64,000 nt of DNA, from NCBI RefSeq assembly GCF_963678635.1, contig NC_087066.1, forward strand, positions 57,864,312-57,928,311, read 5' to 3'. The notes under the pieces were generated by a model. The model did not search any database. It was not told where the DNA came from and saw nothing but the letters and a program-made list of their open reading frames with translations. How positions within the stretch are numbered: position 1 is the first letter of the stretch; every line of letters starts with the position of its first letter. Both the position numbers and the translations under genes were made by a program. Positions 33,501-42,200 of this stretch are shown in pieces. The stretch is from Symsagittifera roscoffensis. Its lineage: Eukaryota; Xenacoelomorpha; Acoela; Convolutidae.

Positions 33501-36500
33501 CCCGTCCTACTCTCGTGGTCTCGGTGATGTACTTCCCATTCTTCTTCGGGTAGCGTTCCCAAGAAAGGTACTCTGGCTGAGGCCTCTATTCTTCTCCTCC
33601 GAGGTGATTCCATGAGGATTCTCTGATCGTTATTTCTTGTATTGCCAGGAGAGCTGCTCTCCGGCAAATTCCGTTTCATTTCCTCAAAGGCTGACGGAGG
33701 TTCCAGTGTCGAGATGCCTTCATCCGCTGGCTCAGTCGTTTCCAACGTGTCTGCAATATTCTCAAGATCACTGAAGATATTGAAATCCAGGCTGGATGTT
33801 CCTCCCGTCGATGCCCTGTCGTCCTCCCCACCAGCTTGATCTTGTTGCATGGGTTCTTCAGTCTGACGGTTTCCACCCTGTCCGTCATCTCCTTCTGACT
33901 TGTCCCTATTCGAGTTCGATGGTCCTTGTTTGTCATCATCAGCTTCTTCCTGGAATCTCGGTATGAGCAATGTACCGGCTGATTTATCTTCCTCTTCTCC
34001 ATGGACCACTTTGGTTTCTTCGCAGCCGAAGGGTGCTAGGAAAATTCTCGTCTGCAATATTCCCGCAACTTTCATCTCTTTTCTCACACTGGTCAGGATT
34101 ACTGAGGCTTCAGGCAATTCAGTCCTGCCTCTCATCCTCATTGGAGCTGAGCCTAGTCGTCTCCATTCCTCATCAAATCCTTCAGGCTTGGGAGTAGCGG
34201 CGTTGCTTATTCGCCTTCTCGTCGCTTGATCCGTGTACGCAAATCGTGTGTACTGTAACACGGCGGCATTTCTCCCCACGAAGTATGGATCCATCGTCGC
34301 CGAGAAATTCCCTACTCTCCTTTCATTGGTTTCGAATGCTCTCAACCTAGGAGTTTGTACTACGGAGACTGCTCCGAGCAACATCCTTCTTATCAGAGGG
34401 AATTCAGGGATTGCTTCGGGTAGCTTCCTGTAATCGCCCCAGTCCTTCGTCTCTTCTCTCACCTTGTGATACGCTGCTGTGAGACGAGGCACTCTGGTCA
34501 TTTCGCCATTCGTTTTGTCATAGGGCCTCAGATTCCAAAGCTTTGGAAACACCTCGATGTGCCCTCTTTCTACTTCTCCCATGCGGTCACAGAAGTGATC
34601 GTCAAAATTGATGACTGTCATCTCTGGCTCCGATATTTTCGCAAATAACAGATCTTCACTCATGAGCTCTCGCAATGCGTGCTGCTCACACCAGTTCAGT
34701 GTACTACCGTCCACTGCCGATATGAGGTTCAGGTGCAACACCGACCTCCTATATGCTTCCACTTTAACGTCAGGGAACGCAAAGGTGACTGCTGGTCCAT
34801 AGATCACTGTCACGAACTCCGTGACTCCTCTGATCAGTGCCAAGGGATCGATTCTCATAGCTAAGCTCAAATCTGTTAACAGCGGCATGCCTCCAACATG
34901 TCGTCTAACATCTTCCTCTCTTTCAATTGTCTCGTCTTCTCCGGTTCCAAAGCGATTTTGCTGCAAGAGATACTGGATAAGAGTGTGTCTCAGGTCTCTT
35001 ATTTTGTTCCACGAGTCTGTGGATTTCTTCATATCCAGATTCCTCACTCTCTCTTTCATCTGCTCTGGACAACGTGCCAGTTTCATCAGCCCTCCCAAGT
35101 TTCCGTGGGTTATTGCGATCAATGTCAAAAGTCCATCTAGTCGCAGGTTCTGTATTCCATCCGTAAGCAGTATCACCGGTCCTTTCACGAAATTCTCCGC
35201 TCCAAATGTCACAAACAGGGCTATTAATTCCACTATCGATACTTTCACTACCGCTTGGAGGAATTCCTTTATCAAGTAGTGCGAGACTTTCGGGTAGACT
35301 TTTGCCAAGAAGGACGCGGTCCATCCGGCTCCCAACCCTTCTAGCATGCTGTCTGTCCTTTCAAATCCCTCCTGTCCTTTCACTTCCTGGGTCCAGAAGG
35401 TTTCCAGAGTAATCTGACACATTCTGTTCACGAACTCAGCTGTCTTTTCTCCGGCATTTTCCGCCAGGTTCACCTCCTTCAACAAGTAGGCGTATATCTT
35501 AGTGATCATTACTGGGCCTTGCTGAAAAGCATCTGCACCCAATGCCGCTACTCTCGGATTCAGGTGTAGCCACTGGTTTGCTTCCGGCTTGGTTCTCAGC
35601 ACCATCGCTTCCAGATGAGCTCTCGTCTCCAGTGAATTCTTTCTTCTCGTGTCTTCACTCGCCACTTCCATTGCTCGGAACCACAAGTCGTTGGACATTG
35701 CCGTAATCACTCGATGGTCGTCATCTATTCCTGGTTTCAGTTTGAGTTGCCGACTGAAGTTGGACAGTTCCAACCCCAGCACTTCGTCCAACACCAACAT
35801 GTGTAGCGCGTGGTCCTTGAACCCTCTCATCGCGTTTGAGATATCTGACCATACGGCAGGCAGTTCAGCCTTAAGTGGCCTCAGGTTCTCCATTTCTATC
35901 ATGCGATTCGGGGCTGATATGATCACATCATATTTTCCCTCCGAAAGTAAGGCTACCATTGCATACACAAATTTCAGTCCATCCGGGAGATATGCATATC
36001 CCGGAGACAACGCAAATACTACTCTCAACGTCACTTTGTTGAATGTTCCCTCCTTTGTCGCGTCTACCACTTCACCCATTGACTCCAGGATGTCTTTTAT
36101 CGCTGGCCATACTGCGTTTTCTGCTGTTGCAGGATCTCTGAGCCTGCTCAGAAAACCTCTACTGTGTAGATGGTCATTGATGCCAGCAAACACAATCGTT
36201 ATCGGGTTCATTTCTGTCTGCCTTTGTACCCCTATAGCCAATGACACTGATTGCAATAGGTCTAGGTCAACTGCGGCCAGCATTATGACGTCCGGCCAAA
36301 ACAAAGACTTAGAGGTGTACACGAACTCTGAATTCGCTACTACCATGATCTTGGCCTTTCTCATTTCTGCTTTGTCGTAGGCGGCGAAGATGCTCTCATC
36401 TTTCTTTATTGCTGTCAATCCGCCATATCTCTGGGCATCACCATCTTGGTTCACTTGTTTTGGGTATACTCTCTCCTTCACATGACTAGGTGGTGTCGTC

Positions 36501-38941
36501 AGTTGCCTGAATATCTTCACGTGTTGTCCAATTGGCGCTCTCGCCGTCAGGAATCTTCCTGGCCTTTCCTCACGATTCCTCTCCTCATGGTTCAATCTGA
36601 CATCCTGCAACGGTCTTGCATTCACAGGTCCCATTGTGTTATTGGAGGGCAGTCCTTCCAAGTCAGCAAATCTTAAGGCTGTCGTGGAGCTGAAATTTAT
36701 GCTAGCGGCTATCAACCAGTCTACGCCGGTTATTGAGTATAATCTGCTGACGGATAGCGTCGCTCCATTTAGCATCCTCCTTGCATCTTCGATGAAGCTT
36801 AATTTCTGCAGGTCCAGCTTCATCAGTTCTTCTTTGTATATGTGCCAGGGAGACGGCATGGGTCTAGACCATAACAATGAGCCTCTGTTCGGTCTCTCTT
36901 CTCGACTGCTACTCGTTGTCTCCGATCTAGTGTCTGATCTGGACGTGCCTGCTACTCCTTCGTTTGGTTGGTTGACGGGTCCTATCCTTCTCCTAGGATG
37001 AATTGTCCTCCTCGTCGGTGCTTCTCCCAACCGATCCTGCACGTCAGTTCTTCGACCTGATTCGCTGGAGCTTTGTTGCCGGTAATTTATTGCGGCTGGG
37101 ACTGTACCCAAACGCGTTTCCAGGTTAGGAGGCACAAAGGTAGTGATCACCGTATCATTCACCGTTCCCTCTTCCTTCAGTACTCCTGTGTCAGAGAGTT
37201 CTGCTTCTAACTCGTCCAACCGTTCTTGGAAGACTCGATTCAACCAAGCTTGTCCCTCGATTGTGTCAAAGTGGATGCCATCCGAAGTCAGTCTGGCTTG
37301 CTCCATGGCTCTCAATTCGTGTTCAATGTCCATAAGGATCATTCTTCCGGCATTTCGATTTGCTAGGTTTCTTATGATGTTGTTCCATCTCATGACTCCC
37401 TCGTTGTGCCTTCTTCCTGATGCTGTCAGGTTTCTTGCGTTCATTGGCACCGTGCAAACGGTCAGTACCGCGCAACTGAACTTCTGCCAGAGAGTGGTGA
37501 ACAAACACACCATCATTGATTCCCACTGTGCTTCCTGCTCGTCTGATCCTCTGGAGATATCATTCGTCCCAACTAATATCATCACACTGGGTATCCTCCC
37601 GGGATTCATCAGCTCCACCATCCGGTATAATTGGGCAATTGTCGCGCCTCCAAAGGCCATCACCGTGGTGACCCATGAGGTCCTCAAATTCGTTAGCACT
37701 CGGACTAAGCTGTCTCCCAATATCAGGTGAGATGTCCCGAGTGGTGGTTGCTGCAGGTTCACAGCCGGGCTCCAGGTAGCTCGATTGAAGCAGGCTCTCG
37801 GATCTGTCTCCGGAACTCCCGTGAAATTATACTTTAATTGATTATTCTTCTGCACGTCCATTACACGAGACACTTTCTTCGCTGGCATCTTCCTTACTTT
37901 TCTCTCTATGATCTTCGAACTCCCCCTGAGTGGCGTCACGTCACTTATCCCTTGTCTGATTATTGTCTGGGAGAGTTGTGCTCTGCCCGTATCGTCAATC
38001 GTTCCATGGGGTGCAGTCACCCCGGAACCTGGTGCATTCTTGTTAGCGACCAATCGTCCAGCGGTCTCTATCAGTTTTCTCACTGTCTGTTCTACGACGG
38101 GATCACCCAAGGTGTCACTAGGATCCGGGATTGTTACTCGGTTCGTCTCTGCTGGAAGCCGTGTCTCCGTTGTTTGACTCATTTCTCGAGGTGTCAAGAG
38201 CTCCATCGGGGACTGCCCACGAGGAATATCCCTTGCAGATATCACTTTCTCAATGGACGTCGTCAACGCCACCTGCTCCGATCGCTCTTTGTATTCCTGC
38301 CTTAAGCGTTCGATCTCTTGACCCTGCTTTTTGTTGCAGTCTTCAAACAACTTTCTCCACATGTCCCGGTCTTCCTCCATCGCCAGCATGGTCTTCGTCA
38401 TATCGTTCAACTCCTTCTCCGTTCTTTTCAGATGATCGTTCATCTCGTCCAGATCTTGCATGGTTTGGTTCGTCTGAACCTTCTGCGTTACTTTCGCCCT
38501 TTTTGGTGGCACAGCTGCTCTCAGTGGTGAACCAGACGAGGTCGCCTCGCTGTTCATTTCCCTATGCATTCTCGTCAGCCCAGGTTTAGGCTTAGAGGGC
38601 ATTGGCATCTCACCTGGTTGGTAAGTCCTAGAACTTCCCAACCCAGGCTCATTCGCCAAGTCACTCCCTGAGAGAGCCCCGTTTCTCCACCTCATCACTC
38701 TCATGTTCGGGCGGTCTAGTACTCCTCTTTCTCCATATGCTGCCATCAACAGGACTTCCGTGGGGCGGTCCCCACGGTTGTCGTGCCCCAAGATGTTAAT
38801 CAGGGCGGTCAGCAACATGACCACCTCTGGGTCCTCCAGAGCGAAGTCTCGTTCGATCAGCCGACGATAGATCGCATCTACCATCGGTCCTACATATGCC
38901 TCTGCCAGGTCCATCAATTCATCCAGGTTGAAATTATCCAT
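30542..38941 (-). CDS. ORF3: giant 2799-residue protein with SGNH/GDSL-hydrolase domain
   Basis: The first ATG is at 38941. Residues ~155-230 form a coiled coil. Residues ~400-590 are an SGNH (GDSL) hydrolase: block I LILGDSLVRVL with the catalytic Ser (~407), a FGG block II, block III VGTNDIS (~456) and block V SDGIHFD (~552) with the Asp and His. A second region (~880-1080) has VFAGINDHL, which echoes the block III Asn-Asp but shows no clear Ser block. An acidic, Gln/Gly/Ser-rich linker lies at ~1660-1760. The rest is helical and unrecognised, and the last ~25 residues hold the hydrophobic ITIVIVGVMMAIRWL. GDSL-type esterases are known in CR1-like LINEs and in rotifer Terminons. The role here (lipid or acyl-ester cleavage) is inferred. 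ORF3 lies in the usual env position, but no signal peptide or fusion-protein features were seen. Confidence 0.85.
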   Translation of the reverse strand: MDNFNLDELMDLAEAYVGPMVDAIYRRLIERDFALEDPEVVMLLTALINILGHDNRGDRPTEVLLMAAYGERGVLDRPNMRVMRWRNGALSGSDLANEPGLGSSRTYQPGEMPMPSKPKPGLTRMHREMNSEATSSGSPLRAAVPPKRAKVTQKVQTNQTMQDLDEMNDHLKRTEKELNDMTKTMLAMEEDRDMWRKLFEDCNKKQGQEIERLRQEYKERSEQVALTTSIEKVISARDIPRGQSPMELLTPREMSQTTETRLPAETNRVTIPDPSDTLGDPVVEQTVRKLIETAGRLVANKNAPGSGVTAPHGTIDDTGRAQLSQTIIRQGISDVTPLRGSSKIIERKVRKMPAKKVSRVMDVQKNNQLKYNFTGVPETDPRACFNRATWSPAVNLQQPPLGTSHLILGDSLVRVLTNLRTSWVTTVMAFGGATIAQLYRMVELMNPGRIPSVMILVGTNDISRGSDEQEAQWESMMVCLFTTLWQKFSCAVLTVCTVPMNARNLTASGRRHNEGVMRWNNIIRNLANRNAGRMILMDIEHELRAMEQARLTSDGIHFDTIEGQAWLNRVFQERLDELEAELSDTGVLKEEGTVNDTVITTFVPPNLETRLGTVPAAINYRQQSSSESGRRTDVQDRLGEAPTRRTIHPRRRIGPVNQPNEGVAGTSRSDTRSETTSSSREERPNRGSLLWSRPMPSPWHIYKEELMKLDLQKLSFIEDARRMLNGATLSVSRLYSITGVDWLIAASINFSSTTALRFADLEGLPSNNTMGPVNARPLQDVRLNHEERNREERPGRFLTARAPIGQHVKIFRQLTTPPSHVKERVYPKQVNQDGDAQRYGGLTAIKKDESIFAAYDKAEMRKAKIMVVANSEFVYTSKSLFWPDVIMLAAVDLDLLQSVSLAIGVQRQTEMNPITIVFAGINDHLHSRGFLSRLRDPATAENAVWPAIKDILESMGEVVDATKEGTFNKVTLRVVFALSPGYAYLPDGLKFVYAMVALLSEGKYDVIISAPNRMIEMENLRPLKAELPAVWSDISNAMRGFKDHALHMLVLDEVLGLELSNFSRQLKLKPGIDDDHRVITAMSNDLWFRAMEVASEDTRRKNSLETRAHLEAMVLRTKPEANQWLHLNPRVAALGADAFQQGPVMITKIYAYLLKEVNLAENAGEKTAEFVNRMCQITLETFWTQEVKGQEGFERTDSMLEGLGAGWTASFLAKVYPKVSHYLIKEFLQAVVKVSIVELIALFVTFGAENFVKGPVILLTDGIQNLRLDGLLTLIAITHGNLGGLMKLARCPEQMKERVRNLDMKKSTDSWNKIRDLRHTLIQYLLQQNRFGTGEDETIEREEDVRRHVGGMPLLTDLSLAMRIDPLALIRGVTEFVTVIYGPAVTFAFPDVKVEAYRRSVLHLNLISAVDGSTLNWCEQHALRELMSEDLLFAKISEPEMTVINFDDHFCDRMGEVERGHIEVFPKLWNLRPYDKTNGEMTRVPRLTAAYHKVREETKDWGDYRKLPEAIPEFPLIRRMLLGAVSVVQTPRLRAFETNERRVGNFSATMDPYFVGRNAAVLQYTRFAYTDQATRRRISNAATPKPEGFDEEWRRLGSAPMRMRGRTELPEASVILTSVRKEMKVAGILQTRIFLAPFGCEETKVVHGEEEDKSAGTLLIPRFQEEADDDKQGPSNSNRDKSEGDDGQGGNRQTEEPMQQDQAGGEDDRASTGGTSSLDFNIFSDLENIADTLETTEPADEGISTLEPPSAFEEMKRNLPESSSPGNTRNNDQRILMESPRRRRIEASARVPFLGTLPEEEWEVHHRDHESRTGCKLDRVAFMEEVWTVIQSYGTQSVLKTGLNQPLMREVLDKLDECEGRLSELLIDSATDESEANSPIKITPQDNEGEVVYLSRTRRGTMRSKMVIDKINAMKMKLGSRVMPRRIGKTKVDSEISMKAGNSAKRKRVEEVMDLGQGDYQLSGTDRILTDIAMVPPILMAGLKSTGYKSKRSDRTLTGATLEMEILSQCGESKMRDFKPSPMNHGKGSVAGQLTPVEYNRLTVSETVSIDEPTGGYMEMLEYRNSARGHVMALEEEKAMEGYLETMLQGTTLKQKAYGTLASSDVQAETIEQLVSLPWKAVVLRYFEEEMRTTPRIHALVAVPYVRTELQLRLAWCMMGLTREEYDSEERKRSKEEKVFLMTNLRDLIVQEGAAVACAKRRDALCFIRFLIEQISVPALSTCVKMLKEGDERTKAMFLLAMLDMQQSKPMRVNMKEPEELEPMKKIDEIRRFSNKELRLTKESMGALPRSSEYCGPIKKKSYSYVSGIIGMAYNPFLSEDIRDCFFDYEQAVLLRFWTSRIVTTKSVNNPQAKLGLVLEEEVTAPSVPKSDKRVEFGLGFSDELLRTSLMAVWELMKPSWCPSPNADSILRATQDIQRELNADCNLRDLNIIYNVMITASKSNGEDRVELPGWGPEDWVKPGSCLAEVCGLEGHVCGSLDCVKTLEKQHKQLTVLFGNVVMKARTETELIADCHGGTDVNLVTALGFYSMFGSLESLLNLEQKHEMVTAISVEVFPGVLQTEQKYIGKWREAIETEMNIRHSETYCRPSGARYLVGSTLAPMCKSRYPVHFVAVDVKSTRTIVDQAFSVPKCVRLARMSEKSYELPCKMFSAVPERTKEELESILGKKFMGYVSGNFSDFEKQKQRGSTVTDYNAVDENDEIHRVMMEVEPLLEASGKRNWRSIMLTHDEFPCHCLLQTWWYPKRSNLVLIWDSGELLSMGLPDSSQPITIVIVGVMMAIRWLEAHVRENNRQEAPTR

Positions 38942-39297
38942 ACTGTTCTTCTCCAAATTTAATTTGATTTCGATTTCAAGTTTTGACTCAAGTGAGCAAT
39001 TAAATGATCAATCAGGATCTAGAAAAGAAATCACGAATGTCACACTTGTCAATTTCATCCTAACATACATCGTTAAAATTTGCTTAAAGACAGTTCAGAT
39101 AAAAAGATATTTATCCTAAAATTTATTAAAATCAATTGGTTTCTAAAATTTTGGAATTCGACCTAAGATTGGACAGTCCAAACTTTGGATCTATTCCCAA
39201 GATCGTCATTTAGTTGTTCATGGTCACTAACCCCTACTTACCCATGATCTTAATAACCTAACACATAACATAACATAACGCACCTCTCGCACATCAC
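38942..39297 (-). other. spacer between pol and ORF3
   Basis: About 355 bp without a coding frame. It carries a CATAA-type short repeat (39261-39278). ORF3 must be expressed from a spliced or subgenomic RNA, an internal promoter, or internal initiation. No decisive signal was identified. Confidence 0.5.
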
Positions 39298-42200
39298 TCA
39301 GCCTATACTTAAGTAATATTTCTTATGTAGATATACTTGTATGTTCGTATCAGAGAATATCACGTGTACAAGCGCGTACAATTCCCGAGGATGCAGTCTT
39401 CCTCTATTTGGATCGTACACTGGAAGCGAAAGCTCCTTCACGTCCATTTCCACAAGGAAGTCCCTCAGCCTCGTCAAAGACAAGACTAGATTTTCTGGGT
39501 CCACGTGTTGCTTCTCTGTCGCCCTCGTTACCAGGAAGCATAAGTACTTTCCCGGTATTTGCGACACCGCCGGGGGTAAGGCTGCTACGCCCCCTATCCT
39601 TGGTCTTTGCTTCCAAAGGAATTCCACGTTTTTATATTCCCTCTTAAAATCTGCCGCTAGCGCCGTCCTAAAACTCATGTCTGCGGTGATAGCTACCGCA
39701 CATGTTCTGTTTGTGAGTATGAAATCACTGTCTGTTAGTATTATGTTACTAGAATATTCATTTGGTAAATTAAAATATGACTCAACTACCCTGCCTATGT
39801 CAGGTTTCTTAGGTTCTTCACCTGTTTCTGCTTCTAAGTTTCCTGTTTCTCTTGCTATTCTCAATTTTTTTATTATCAAGTTTTCAGTGTGGGTAAGTCC
39901 TACCCCCACTCCCCGGACAAAAATATCCATCGGCGTCCCCGTCGATCGCATACCGGGTATTAAGTCAAGATTAGAAGCTGGAATGAGAAGTTGTCCTTCC
40001 TGGGCAGCCCAGGAAGGATCATCTCGTTCGGTCTTAATGTATTTAGCGCTTTCGCGATCTACGTCTTGAATCGTAACGCTGGTCTTTTTAGGGTCTGATG
40101 TCATGTCGTTCAGCCACTCTAAGACACGCAGGTTCGTCAGGTCTTGTTCATTTGACTGCTGTTGCTCATCGTCGAACTCCACCTCGGGTTTCGACCAGTC
40201 GTCAACCCACTCATCGTTGTGATCATCGACTATGTCAATGTCTTGTGACACGGTTATTTCCTCTAAACCCACTACTTCCTCCACTATTTTCTTTAGATCT
40301 ATCCTATCCACTACAAAGTCGTCACCGTAAGGATTGTATTTCTTTCTTAGTCTCGTCCCGTCTTTCTGACGAGTCTGCATCGTGAACGGAAGATCTGGTT
40401 CCATGTTCTTGGGAACCTCTGTCTGTTCGGATTCCTGCCAATCTTCCTCTGCGTAGGGCAAGGTTTCATCGTCCGCTTCGATCTGTTCGTTTGGATCCAG
40501 GTCCAATGGTGTATCCGTACCTTCCTCTACGACTTCGTTTCCATCGTTCTTCTCCCTGGTGCCTTTTTCATTGACCTCACAAGCAGGATCCATCATTAGA
40601 TAATCCCCTTCTTCCATGTCTGCAGGTATACACCAGTCTTCTGTCGATGGATTGTGTGGCTTGATGTTCTCGTAGTGGGCGGCTCGGCCAGTACTCAGTC
40701 TATAAAAGCGTCCCTCTTGGTGCACCTCTGTAATCATGAAGGGTCCCCTCCACTTCTTCAGAAGCTTTTTTGTCCCTTTCGGTGGTATAACGTTCTGAAA
40801 TACCCATACGTAGTCTCCCACCGAGTAAGCCTTTGCACCAGCTGCTTTCTTGTCGAATCTTTTCCTCTGCCTTGCCTGTGCCTGCTGAGTGTTTCGTCTA
40901 CACAAGTCGTTCAACTCCTGTTGGCGTCTGATCACATCCCTCACGTAGACCTGTGGGGATGTTTTCTTTCCCTCATACTCTGGGTAGAAGAATGTCAAGG
41001 GTAAAGACTTCTCGTGTCCCGTCAGCATCATGTGTGGACTGACTCCAGTGGTGGAGTGTTGCGTGCTATTATAAGCTCCCATCACCTGTGGAAGGTATCT
41101 GTCCCAATCGGTCATGTACCTGGAACAATATACCCTCAGCATCGACACTAACGTCCTATTCTGTCTTTCCACTAAGCCATTCGTCTGAGGGTGGTATGTC
41201 GTGGAGTGAGCCTGAGCGACTTGTGACCGTCTCATAAGCTCTTTCGTAAGATCGCCTACGAAAGCCGTTCCATTGTCCGATTGAAACGTCATTGGACAAC
41301 CATGTCTTGCTATCCACGTATTGATCAGGTGGTCGCATGTCTCTTCCGCCGAGGCAGTTATGCAGGGCACGGCCTCTGCATACTTCGTGAAGTGATCTAT
41401 CATGACCAAGACTTGGTTGTAACCGCTGTCTGTCATGCATATCTTCTGGTGATCTATCTGCACCACCTCGTTGAATTCAGACGACTCAATTGATTGTAAA
41501 GGAAATCGCAACTTCCTAGGATCCTTGACCTGTTGGCATGACAGACATGCTGTCACCCATTTCTCGCATGCCTTTTTCATCCCAGGCCACTCAAAGCGCT
41601 TCAGGATCCTCTGATACACTTTGTCGATCCCTTGATGGCCCATCTGATCATGCGACCTGAATAATAGTTCTGTCTGATAGAGTTGCGGCAACACTATCGC
41701 GTTGTATTTGTATAAGACCTTGTCTTCTTCTCTTCTCCTGCAAGCCACGATCCCGTCCTTGTTCAGATATAATCTCCCCTCCTTCTGCATGAAGTATTGT
41801 CTCAGGATCCTATAGCTGTCTTCTTCCAGATCACCTTTGTCAGGTGCACCGTTTTCTATCCACCTTTTTAGGTTGCTTGTCATGCGATCATTTCTCTGCG
41901 CCCTTAGAAGGTCCGAGAGTCTGTATCTCGCCTTCAAGTACGTCTTCATGACTCTCATCTGACTGTTCAGCTCGTTGGGCTGATGTGTGTCTTCTTCCAT
42001 CTTAACGCACCAAATCTTCGCCAACGGTTGTGTTTCTTGTTGAAACGGCTGAAGATCAGTCCTGACTACCTCTTTCTGCGGCAACAGGCTTATCGAACGT
42101 TTCGATACCGCTATCGTTTCTAAGTCATCCGCTGCGTTGTCAAAGACTCTTTCGCTTGGTATTAGGTAGCGATCACTGTCAGGATCCTGGTACACCTCTC

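Noticed and set aside
30542-38941. ORF3 as an envelope glycoprotein
   Set aside because: It sits in the env position, but no signal peptide, furin-like site or fusion peptide was seen; the only strongly hydrophobic segment near the end is short and is followed by a charged tail.
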